DNA of 7,324 nt from an uncultured Micrococcales bacterium (GTDB taxonomy: Bacteria; Actinomycetota; Actinomycetes; Actinomycetales; Microbacteriaceae): positions 1 to 7,324 of the forward strand of contig CAIKYE010000052.1 of NCBI GenBank assembly GCA_903831585.1, given 5' to 3'. Below are positions 1 to 5,570 of this stretch, one piece after another. The notes under the pieces are model-generated. The model was not told where the DNA came from. It ran no database searches and was given only the letters and a program-made list of their open reading frames with translations. Positions within the stretch are counted from its first letter, which is position 1, and each line of letters starts with the position of its first letter. Made by a program: the position numbers and the translations under genes.

Positions 1-425
1 CAACGCACTTCGTGAACCCGGCCATCTTTGCGGCCCTGCTGGTCGGTCAGAACCTGGCCCAGCCGGTGCTCTGGCAGTCGCTGATTGCCTTCTTCTGCTG
101 GGGAATGGCCTCACACGCCTTCGGTGCCGTGCAAGACGTTAGGGCCGACCGTGAGGGCGGCATTGCCAGCATCGCTACGGTCATCGGCGCTAGGGCAACC
201 ACGCGCTTCGCCTTCGGGCTCTACCTTGCCGCGGCTTTGCTGATGGCGACCGCGGGTTGGCCTGCATCGGCAGCAGCAATCGCAGCCGTGCCATACCTGG
301 CCATCTTGCTGCCATTTCTATCGATAACCGACGAGACCTGCGAGATTGCAAATCAGGGATGGCGCAGGTTCATCTGGCTTAACTTCTTTGCGGGAGCCAT
401 CGTCACGCAGCTGCTTATTGCCTAG
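1..425 (+). CDS. crtEb: Lycopene elongase / UbiA-family prenyltransferase, C-terminal part (5' truncated by window edge)
   Basis: This is the last ~141 residues of an integral-membrane UbiA-type prenyltransferase. The frame is open from base 3 to the TAG at 423-425. An in-frame GTG at base 12 is probably an internal valine, because the family is about 280-300 residues long. The second Asp-rich motif is clear (AVQDVRADREGG, about bases 132-167), followed by SIATVIGAR. The C-terminal pattern ITDETCEIAN...WLNFFAGA closely matches corynebacterial CrtEb as I remember it. Four or five hydrophobic segments alternate with short loops. In that family the enzyme adds C5 units from DMAPP to lycopene, giving C50 carotenoids such as flavuxanthin/decaprenoxanthin precursors, in the cytoplasmic membrane. 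The first Asp-rich motif and the upstream crt genes lie outside the window. The gene ends 7 bases before the stop of the convergent gene. A bacterioruberin-type elongase is the main alternative. Confidence 0.87.
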   Translation, partial: THFVNPAIFAALLVGQNLAQPVLWQSLIAFFCWGMASHAFGAVQDVRADREGGIASIATVIGARATTRFAFGLYLAAALLMATAGWPASAAAIAAVPYLAILLPFLSITDETCEIANQGWRRFIWLNFFAGAIVTQLLIA

Positions 426-432
426 CTTTTTT

Positions 433-1395
433 CTATTCTCTTTTAGTCCAGCGAATCATGTAACGAGAGTCGTACTTTTTGCTGCACATCGCACACGAAC
501 CCATGTTCTTCGGTCGGCGATAGCGAAAGTGCTTGTGACCCATCGGGCAAATACCAACCCAGGGAGCGGTTTCTTGCGCTATCTCTTTTCCGGTGAACTT
601 TTCGGCACGATAACCGATTCGTTTCGCTGTCGCTAACCAAACCTTTGAGTGAGCTGCTTCGCTGCCACACATCGCGTGAGCAATCTCGTGTAATACCACC
701 TGCATGTTCTCGTCGACCGAGTGAATGTCGACGTGATATTTCGAGAGCTGAATTTTTTGGTCTGTGTAATCGCAGAGGCCGGCTCGACGCTTTGCCGAGT
801 CGAACTCGAACTTCCAGTTCTCAAGATCTAGATGCTGCGCAATCTTGCGCTCTGCCAAAGCACGAATTAGGTCGGGCTTCTCGACGACCATTCGTTGCCA
901 GCGGTAACCGTGCTCGGTGTATTGCCGCTTGGTCTGAAAGCCAAACTTTTCGTATGTCGAAATTGCGCGCGGGTTGTCGACCCAGACGCTCAATCGAACT
1001 CTTCGCAAATTGAGTTTGTCGAAGGCAAAGATCAGCACGGCTTCGATTGCGTCTGAGCCGAAACCGCGATTGAAGTAATCGGGCCCGCGCAGAGCGATGC
1101 GCAGGTTCATCGAATTGTCTTTTAGCTCGTATTCGTTGAGCACGATCTCGCCAACGAATTCGCCAAGCCGAGACTCGCGAATCGCCCAGTCGAGACGCCC
1201 CTCGGCAAGCGGGCGGGTAATTAGCCAATCGATGATCTTTTCGCGGTTGAACTTGGCTGCCGGGCCGGTGAGCCTGGCCACCTCGGGGTCGGCAAGCATC
1301 TCGAGATAGGGCTCTAGAAAGAGCTCGTCAAGAGCCTCCAGGTCGATAGACCCCTTGTGAATATTGGGCGGCCTACGCGCTAACCAGTCACCCAT
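433..1395 (-). CDS. GNAT N-acetyltransferase fused to SprT-like zinc metalloprotease domain
   Basis: This 320-residue protein has two domains. Residues ~10-170 look like a RimJ/RimL-type GNAT (Acetyltransf_3) domain. The acetyl-CoA loop is NRGFGSDA (109-116), and VDNPRAISTYEKFGF (139-153) is the typical late-GNAT motif. Residues ~178-320 form a SprT-like domain: the zinc-binding HEIAH is at 236-240, the third ligand is probably H249 in AHSKVW, and a zinc ribbon is suggested by C283, H287, C301 and C304. SprT/Spartan relatives are linked to cleavage of DNA-protein crosslinks, but the bacterial members are poorly characterised. The GNAT substrate is unknown. The start is supported by GAGGTGG six bases upstream. 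No good ribosome site precedes Met169, the only plausible internal start near the domain junction, so a true fusion is favoured over two genes. No signal peptide or membrane segment is visible, so the protein is probably cytoplasmic. It is transcribed alone, away from the 1502-2392 gene. Confidence 0.9.
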   Translation of the reverse strand: MGDWLARRPPNIHKGSIDLEALDELFLEPYLEMLADPEVARLTGPAAKFNREKIIDWLITRPLAEGRLDWAIRESRLGEFVGEIVLNEYELKDNSMNLRIALRGPDYFNRGFGSDAIEAVLIFAFDKLNLRRVRLSVWVDNPRAISTYEKFGFQTKRQYTEHGYRWQRMVVEKPDLIRALAERKIAQHLDLENWKFEFDSAKRRAGLCDYTDQKIQLSKYHVDIHSVDENMQVVLHEIAHAMCGSEAAHSKVWLATAKRIGYRAEKFTGKEIAQETAPWVGICPMGHKHFRYRRPKNMGSCAMCSKKYDSRYMIRWTKRE

Positions 1396-1501
1396 CGTTC
1401 ACCACCTCAGGTTAAATCAAACCACGCCCGCGCTCTCCTGACCCCGAACAAAGTCATGGCAGACTTCAGAGAGGCCTTTTCGCCCGAGAGAAAAGAAGAC
1501 A
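1396..1501. promoter_or_regulatory. Divergent intergenic spacer, probably carrying promoters for both neighbours
   Basis: These 106 bases separate the divergent starts of the GNAT-SprT gene and the membrane-protein gene, so promoters in both directions are expected here. The most AT-rich part is around 1410-1423, a short imperfect dyad (GGTT, six bases, AACC). It contains TTAAAT (1412-1417), a weak -10 candidate for the plus strand. I find no convincing -35 partner in either direction. The spacer also holds an ATG at 1456 in another frame, discussed in the findings. Confidence 0.35.
1402..1408 (-). promoter_or_regulatory. Strong Shine-Dalgarno for the GNAT-SprT gene
   Basis: Read on the minus strand, GAGGTGG lies six bases before the ATG at 1395-1393. 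It supports this start for the fusion gene and is one of the two clearest ribosome sites in the window. Confidence 0.7.
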
Positions 1502-2392
1502 TTGCCAAAGCCACAGAGACCACCAATCAAACTGCCCCTGTGGGTAAAGACCAAGATAATCGCACCCTTCGTACTAATTTCGGTGTTTCTGACCGGAGCC
1601 TTCTTTCAACTCAACTTTCCGCTGTTCAAGAATCCAGAGACGGCAGTTGAATACAACTCGGCAACGCTAAGCGCGCACGAGAAGTGGCAGATTGAACAGC
1701 ACACCTGCAATTCGATGCGAAAGATCTACGGAATCATCGAGGGCGAAATCGTCACCCCTGAGCAGGTGCTCGCCCTCGCCCGTGTAGAGCAGAAAGCGAC
1801 CGGTCTCTTGCTCAAGACCTGGAACGATCACGCCGAAGGAAAGAAACTTAGCGACGACTGGCACGCAAATGCCACTGACGTTTGGGCCAGCATCATCGCA
1901 ATCACTGAGAGCTACCCATATCGAGACGAACCTTGGCTTGCCGAGATTTATCCTAGGTTGGCAAACGTTGACGATTTCAAAAAATACCTAATATACGGAA
2001 TCGAGGCACCAGCTGACGACAGCTCGGCTCTCTGGATGGTCGTTCTGAAGCGCTGCGTCTATGAAAAAGAAGAGCCAGCAATTGTTGCCCCGGTTGTGAA
2101 GAAATCCGCGACCGACTCGCAACACTGCCCGATCTATGCCGACTTCAAGAGTTTGAACTTCAATCGCCCAGAGCTCGCTGCGGTGTGGGCACAAGACAAT
2201 CTGCGCTCAGTTAGCCAACTTGGCCTGAAGTCAAACAGTTTCACTCAACTCGAGAGTTCTCTCTCGGCACTGTATTCAAACTTCACCGATGTGCAACTCA
2301 CCATGCCGAGTCAGCGGCAAGTCGACGAGTTTCTCGATCGTGCTCCGTTGCAGATTCTTACCAAGCGCCTAGACCTGCTCTGCGGTGCCTAA
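1502..2392 (+). CDS. Unrecognised membrane-anchored protein with extracytoplasmic domain
   Basis: I do not recognise this 296-residue protein. The first ~18 residues are basic and proline-rich (K3, R6, K10, K16, K18). One hydrophobic segment follows at ~19-37 (IIAPFVLISVFLTGAFFQL), then a soluble region to the end. By the positive-inside rule the N-terminus is cytoplasmic and residues 38-296 are outside. The soluble part has exactly four cysteines (C69, C185, C209, C294), which would suit two disulfides in an exported domain, but this is inference. There is no lipobox and no sortase motif. The start is TTG: the frame is open back to a TGA at 1439-1441 but has no ATG or GTG before it, and a later start would damage the membrane segment. 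The ribosome site is weak (purine-rich AAGAAG, 1493-1498). It stops 13 bases before metZ, so cotranscription with metZ is likely. Function is unknown. Confidence 0.8.
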   Translation: MPKPQRPPIKLPLWVKTKIIAPFVLISVFLTGAFFQLNFPLFKNPETAVEYNSATLSAHEKWQIEQHTCNSMRKIYGIIEGEIVTPEQVLALARVEQKATGLLLKTWNDHAEGKKLSDDWHANATDVWASIIAITESYPYRDEPWLAEIYPRLANVDDFKKYLIYGIEAPADDSSALWMVVLKRCVYEKEEPAIVAPVVKKSATDSQHCPIYADFKSLNFNRPELAAVWAQDNLRSVSQLGLKSNSFTQLESSLSALYSNFTDVQLTMPSQRQVDEFLDRAPLQILTKRLDLLCGA

Positions 2393-2405
2393 CTAAACTT
2401 GGCGA

Positions 2406-3638
2406 ATGACTAAGCGTGTTCGCCCCTGGGGTTATCAAGACAGCACCAATGCCGCCCCGGCCAACTGGGCCCTTCACCCCGATACCGTTGCGGTTCGCGG
2501 TGGGCTAGCCCGCACGGGCTTCGGCGAGACCGGCGAAGCGCTCTTCTTGAACTCTGGCTTCACATATGACTCTGCCGAGCAGGCCGAGGCGGCCTTCAAA
2601 GAAGAAACCGAACACTTCGTCTATTCGCGCTTCGGCAACCCAACCGTGGCCACCTTCGAAAGGCGCATCGCCGCTATCGAAGGCTCTGAGGCTGCGCTTG
2701 CCACCTCGACCGGAATGTCTGCGATGTTCGCCTCGGTGGCCTGCCTGGTTCAGGCTGGCGATCGCATCGTGGCCTCGGCCTCGATGTTTAGCTCTTGCTA
2801 TGTCGTGCTGACCGAAATCTTGCCGAAGTGGGGCGTGCAGATCGAGCTCGTCGAGGGCAACGACAAAAAGGTTTGGGCGGCTGCGCTCAGCCAACCGACA
2901 AAAGTGGTTTTCATTGAAACCCCAAGCAACCCGATGATGCAGATCGTCGACATTCGCATGGTCAGCGATCTTGCTCACAAGGTCGGCGCAACCGTGATTG
3001 TTGACAACGTGCTTGCCTCACCGGTTTTGCAAAAGCCACTCGAGCTCGGTGCAGACGTTGTTATGTATTCGGCGACCAAGCATATTGACGGCCAGGGTCG
3101 CGTTCTCGGCGGAGTTGTTTGCGGCACCACCGATTACATTCACGGAGTGCTTCGCCAGTTCATCCGTCACACCGGCCCGACCATGGGAGCCTTCGAAGCG
3201 TGGGTGCTCACCAAGTCGCTCGAAACCATGTCGATGAGAGTCGAGCGCATGAGCGCTAGTGCACTCGAGGTTGCAAAGTTTCTCGAGGGTAACTCAAAGG
3301 TCAAAGGTGTTCGCTACCCTCACCTGAAGTCACACCCCGACTACTCGCTCGCTAAGAAGCAGATGAGTGCCGGTGGTTCGACAATTGCGATCACCTTCAA
3401 GGGCGACAAGTCAAAAGTCTTCAAGTTTATGAACGCGCTTCAGGTAATCGATATTTCGAACAACCTAGGTGACTCGAAGTCGCTCATGACGCATCCGAGT
3501 TCAACAACTCACCGTCGATTGACCGCAGAGGTTCAGGCGCAGATGAACATCACCGAGAGCACGGTTCGTTTATCGGTAGGCCTAGAGCACCCGAGCGACC
3601 TGATTCGCGACATCGAACAGGCGCTAAAAGCCCTCTAG
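2406..3638 (+). CDS. metZ: O-succinylhomoserine sulfhydrylase
   Basis: This is a full-length (410-residue) PLP enzyme of the Cys/Met metabolism family (cystathionine gamma-synthase type). Visible motifs are the neighbouring-subunit phosphate-binding Y73-S-R75 and GNPT (77-80), the pyridine-contacting STGMSA (101-106), ETPSN (171-175), Asp200 that pairs with the PLP nitrogen, and the Schiff-base Lys225 in YSATKHIDGQGRVLGG, a wording typical of MetZ rather than MetB or MetY. Arg388 in VRLSVGLEHP should bind the substrate carboxylate. MetZ makes homocysteine from O-succinylhomoserine and sulfide in the cytoplasm, giving direct sulfhydrylation in methionine synthesis. The ATG at 2406 is the first start after an in-frame stop at 2394-2396. 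There is no evident Shine-Dalgarno, so translation may rely on the gene ending 13 bases upstream. Its TAG overlaps the stop of the convergent C-S lyase gene. O-acetylhomoserine use cannot be excluded from sequence alone. Confidence 0.92.
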   Translation: MTKRVRPWGYQDSTNAAPANWALHPDTVAVRGGLARTGFGETGEALFLNSGFTYDSAEQAEAAFKEETEHFVYSRFGNPTVATFERRIAAIEGSEAALATSTGMSAMFASVACLVQAGDRIVASASMFSSCYVVLTEILPKWGVQIELVEGNDKKVWAAALSQPTKVVFIETPSNPMMQIVDIRMVSDLAHKVGATVIVDNVLASPVLQKPLELGADVVMYSATKHIDGQGRVLGGVVCGTTDYIHGVLRQFIRHTGPTMGAFEAWVLTKSLETMSMRVERMSASALEVAKFLEGNSKVKGVRYPHLKSHPDYSLAKKQMSAGGSTIAITFKGDKSKVFKFMNALQVIDISNNLGDSKSLMTHPSSTTHRRLTAEVQAQMNITESTVRLSVGLEHPSDLIRDIEQALKAL

Positions 3639-3641
3639 AGG
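3632..3641. other. Perfect 10-base palindrome spanning two overlapping stop codons
   Basis: CCTCTAGAGG is a perfect palindrome. Its central CTAG (3635-3638) supplies the TAG of metZ on the plus strand (3636-3638) and the TAG of the C-S lyase on the minus strand (3637-3635). With no loop and no T-run it is a poor intrinsic terminator. The symmetry may simply follow from the shared CTAG. Confidence 0.6.
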
Positions 3642-4780
3642 CAGCTAATGCGGTCGATTGCGGCCGTGATGTTCTCTTTGCTGGTGGCAAAGTTGAAGCG
3701 CACAAACTGACCATACTGCGGCCCAAAATCGGTGCCAGGCACCAGGGCAACCCGGGCCTTATCGAGAATCTTCACGGCCGGATAGTCACCTAGGTTCATC
3801 GCGCTCACGTCTAACCAGGCCAGGTATGTTGCCTCTGGCAAATGGGTCTTCACGTTCGGCAACTTGGCAGCCAACTCGGCTAGCAGGTGGTGGCGATTTT
3901 CGTCGAGGGTCGCCATAGCCTGGTCGATCCAGTCGGCACTGCCGTCGAAAGACTCTGCCATCGCAAAAGCACCGAGCAATGATGCACGCCAGTGCATTGC
4001 CTCTGGAAGCTTGGCAACCAGGTGCAGCATCTCGTCTGACTTGGTGACCACGATGGCGGCCTTGAGTCCGGCAGTGTTCCAAGACTTGCTAGAAGAGGTG
4101 ACGCAGATGCCGACCTTCTCGGCATCTTCGCCGCAATTCAGAAACGGAACAAACTCGTTTTCGGCAAATGTGAGCGGAGCGTGAATCTCATCACTAATCA
4201 CGACAGCTCCGTGCTTGCGAGCAGACGCCGCGAGCGCGGTGAGCTCTGCTCGGGTGTGTACGGTTCCGGTCGGGTTCTGTGGGTTGCACAGCAGAAGAAC
4301 TTTCACACCAGAAGCAAAAGCTTTATCGATTGCGTCGAGGTCAAGTCGCCATCCGCGAGCGCGATCTAGCGGAACATCTAGTATTTCTGCCTGCACCTCT
4401 GGAATCCAGCTCCAGAAGTTTGTATAGACCGGAGAGTTGACCATGATCTTGTCGCCAGGTTTTACCAGCGCTCGAAAGATCTCGACGGCGGCAACGCCGA
4501 CATCGGTGGCTAATTTGATTTGGTTTGGGTCTACGTGCCACTGCCACTTGTTGGCCGCATACTTCGAGAACGCCTCGCCGACCTCGGGAATCGGACCGAG
4601 GTAGCCGAGGTCAGATTCGGTGATCATCTTCAGCAGGGTCTCTCGAATGCCGGGGGCAACCTCGAAGTCCATCTCGGCCACATGCATCGGCAAAACGTCG
4701 TGCCCGTGACGTCTCCACTTTGAGCTGTGTCGGGTTCGAAGTTGCGAAAGTTCTGGAATGTGAGCGTTTTCACTAGCCAT
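3635..4780 (-). CDS. MalY/PatB-family PLP-dependent C-S lyase (cystathionine beta-lyase type)
   Basis: This 381-residue protein has aminotransferase fold type I. Family features from the chosen start are DVLPMHVAEMDF (28-39), the MalY/PatB signature region, NPQNPTG (166-172), SDEIH with PLP-contacting Asp197 (196-200), the PLP lysine Lys232 in SSSKSWNTAGLK, and Arg361 in FVRFNFA for the substrate carboxylate. Family members cleave cystathionine or cysteine conjugates to a thiol, pyruvate and ammonia. In Corynebacterium the relative AecD does this, and some members such as E. coli MalY also act as regulators. His33 stands where many relatives have Trp (PMWVA). I chose the ATG at 4780 because family proteins begin about here. 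An upstream ATG at 4864 would add 28 non-conserved residues and run through the divergent promoter region into the amidotransferase gene. No strong Shine-Dalgarno is visible. The exact substrate is not determinable here; a true aminotransferase is less likely. Confidence 0.87.
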   Translation of the reverse strand: MASENAHIPELSQLRTRHSSKWRRHGHDVLPMHVAEMDFEVAPGIRETLLKMITESDLGYLGPIPEVGEAFSKYAANKWQWHVDPNQIKLATDVGVAAVEIFRALVKPGDKIMVNSPVYTNFWSWIPEVQAEILDVPLDRARGWRLDLDAIDKAFASGVKVLLLCNPQNPTGTVHTRAELTALAASARKHGAVVISDEIHAPLTFAENEFVPFLNCGEDAEKVGICVTSSSKSWNTAGLKAAIVVTKSDEMLHLVAKLPEAMHWRASLLGAFAMAESFDGSADWIDQAMATLDENRHHLLAELAAKLPNVKTHLPEATYLAWLDVSAMNLGDYPAVKILDKARVALVPGTDFGPQYGQFVRFNFATSKENITAAIDRISCL

Positions 4781-4835
4781 GCTTTCGAGTCTAGGCCTGC
4801 TGGCGATTAGTATTGCCCTAGCAAGGGAGCTAAGC
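4781..4835. promoter_or_regulatory. Divergent promoter region between C-S lyase and amidotransferase genes
   Basis: Only 55 bases separate the two divergent start codons, so both promoters should lie here or overlap the coding ends. TAGTAT at 4808-4813 is a plausible -10 for the plus strand (4 of 6 consensus bases), placing a transcript start near 4820 with a very short leader. Its complement reads ATACTA, giving a weaker minus-strand candidate in the same place. No convincing -35 is seen. The assignment rests mainly on gene layout. Confidence 0.4.
4823..4829 (+). promoter_or_regulatory. Shine-Dalgarno that sets the amidotransferase start
   Basis: AAGGGAG lies six bases before the ATG at 4836. 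It favours that start over the upstream in-frame ATG at 4779, which would overlap the first codon of the divergent gene and has no ribosome site. Confidence 0.75.
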
Positions 4836-5570
4836 ATGAGCGCACATCCGAAGATTCTGGTCATTGTTCACGACATCGATGACAACCTCAATGAGATGGC
4901 CAACCCGATTGCCGAGGCCGGCATTCTGATGACCACCTGGGATGTTCAGAACGATGGCGACGGCCAGCCTGCTCTCGATGAGCTCGGGCAGTATTCGGGC
5001 ATCATCTCGCTAGGCGCGCACGCGGGCGTGCTCGAAGAGGCCGAACACCCATGGATGTCGCACGAGCGCAAAATCATGGCTTGGGCTCTAGACACCGAGA
5101 CTCCCCTTTTGGGCCTATGTTTTGGCTCGCAGTTGCTTGCCTCGACTGCCGGCGCAAAGATCTACAAGGCAGAGGTTGGCGAGTTCGCCTGGACCAAGGT
5201 AGACATGCTGCCAGAAGCTGCGAGCGACCCGGTGCTCGGTTCACTTGGCGACAGCGCAGATGCGTTTCAGTTTCACTACGACACTTTCGACTTGCCAGAG
5301 AACGCCGTTTTGATGGGCGAAGCCAACGGCATGGTCGAGGCCTTCAAGGTTGGCTCGAGTGCTTGGGCAACCCAGTTTCACCCAGAGGTCGGGCTATCCC
5401 AGCAGTTAGCTTGGCTCAGCACATACAGCCGAGCATTCGCTCGCGAGGGCATCGACCTCGAAGAGCAGATCGCTAAGTCGCACGCTTTGGCAGCAAGCTA
5501 CCGCAAGCAGGCCTGGGATCTCTCCGAGGCCTTTGCGAAGCAGGTCTTGGTCTTTCACGCCAAGCGCTAA
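4836..5570 (+). CDS. Stand-alone class I glutamine amidotransferase
   Basis: This 244-residue protein is a single-domain class I (triad) glutamine amidotransferase. The nucleophile is Cys95 in GLCFGSQ (93-99), the nucleophile elbow, and the other triad members are His182 and Glu184 in QFHPE (180-184). All three catalytic residues are present, so the domain should hydrolyse glutamine or a gamma-glutamyl bond and pass on ammonia. No synthetase partner is fused or adjacent, so the acceptor is unknown. It resembles the GMP-synthase-like stand-alone group common in actinobacteria. The usual GGP turn of the early beta-strand is replaced by LGAHAGV (59-65). Residues ~190-244 form a largely helical tail beyond the core. 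No signal peptide is seen, so it is cytoplasmic. It is divergent from the C-S lyase gene, and its TAA overlaps the stop of the DUF1501 gene (5567-5570). It could also be a gamma-glutamyl hydrolase. Confidence 0.88.
   Translation: MSAHPKILVIVHDIDDNLNEMANPIAEAGILMTTWDVQNDGDGQPALDELGQYSGIISLGAHAGVLEEAEHPWMSHERKIMAWALDTETPLLGLCFGSQLLASTAGAKIYKAEVGEFAWTKVDMLPEAASDPVLGSLGDSADAFQFHYDTFDLPENAVLMGEANGMVEAFKVGSSAWATQFHPEVGLSQQLAWLSTYSRAFAREGIDLEEQIAKSHALAASYRKQAWDLSEAFAKQVLVFHAKR

Noticed and set aside
405..434. Possible intrinsic terminator after crtEb: AGCT...AGCT followed by a six-T run.
   Set aside because: The stem is only four to five pairs around an 11-base loop and has little GC, so it is not convincing despite the T-run.
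889..891. Internal ATG (Met169) as the start of a separate SprT-like gene.
   Set aside because: No ribosome site precedes it, and the reading frame is continuous from a well-supported start at 1395.
821..1228. Long minus-strand open frame (135 aa) inside the GNAT-SprT gene.
   Set aside because: Arg/Ser/Ala-rich translation typical of an out-of-frame shadow; the overlapping frame carries clear GNAT motifs.
2505..2978. 157-aa minus-strand open frame antisense to metZ.
   Set aside because: His/Arg/Gly-rich composition and full overlap with conserved MetZ motifs mark it as a shadow frame.
4779..4835. Upstream ATG (4779) as the start of the amidotransferase.
   Set aside because: It overlaps the first codon of the divergent gene, has no Shine-Dalgarno, and would remove the shared promoter; AAGGGAG supports 4836.
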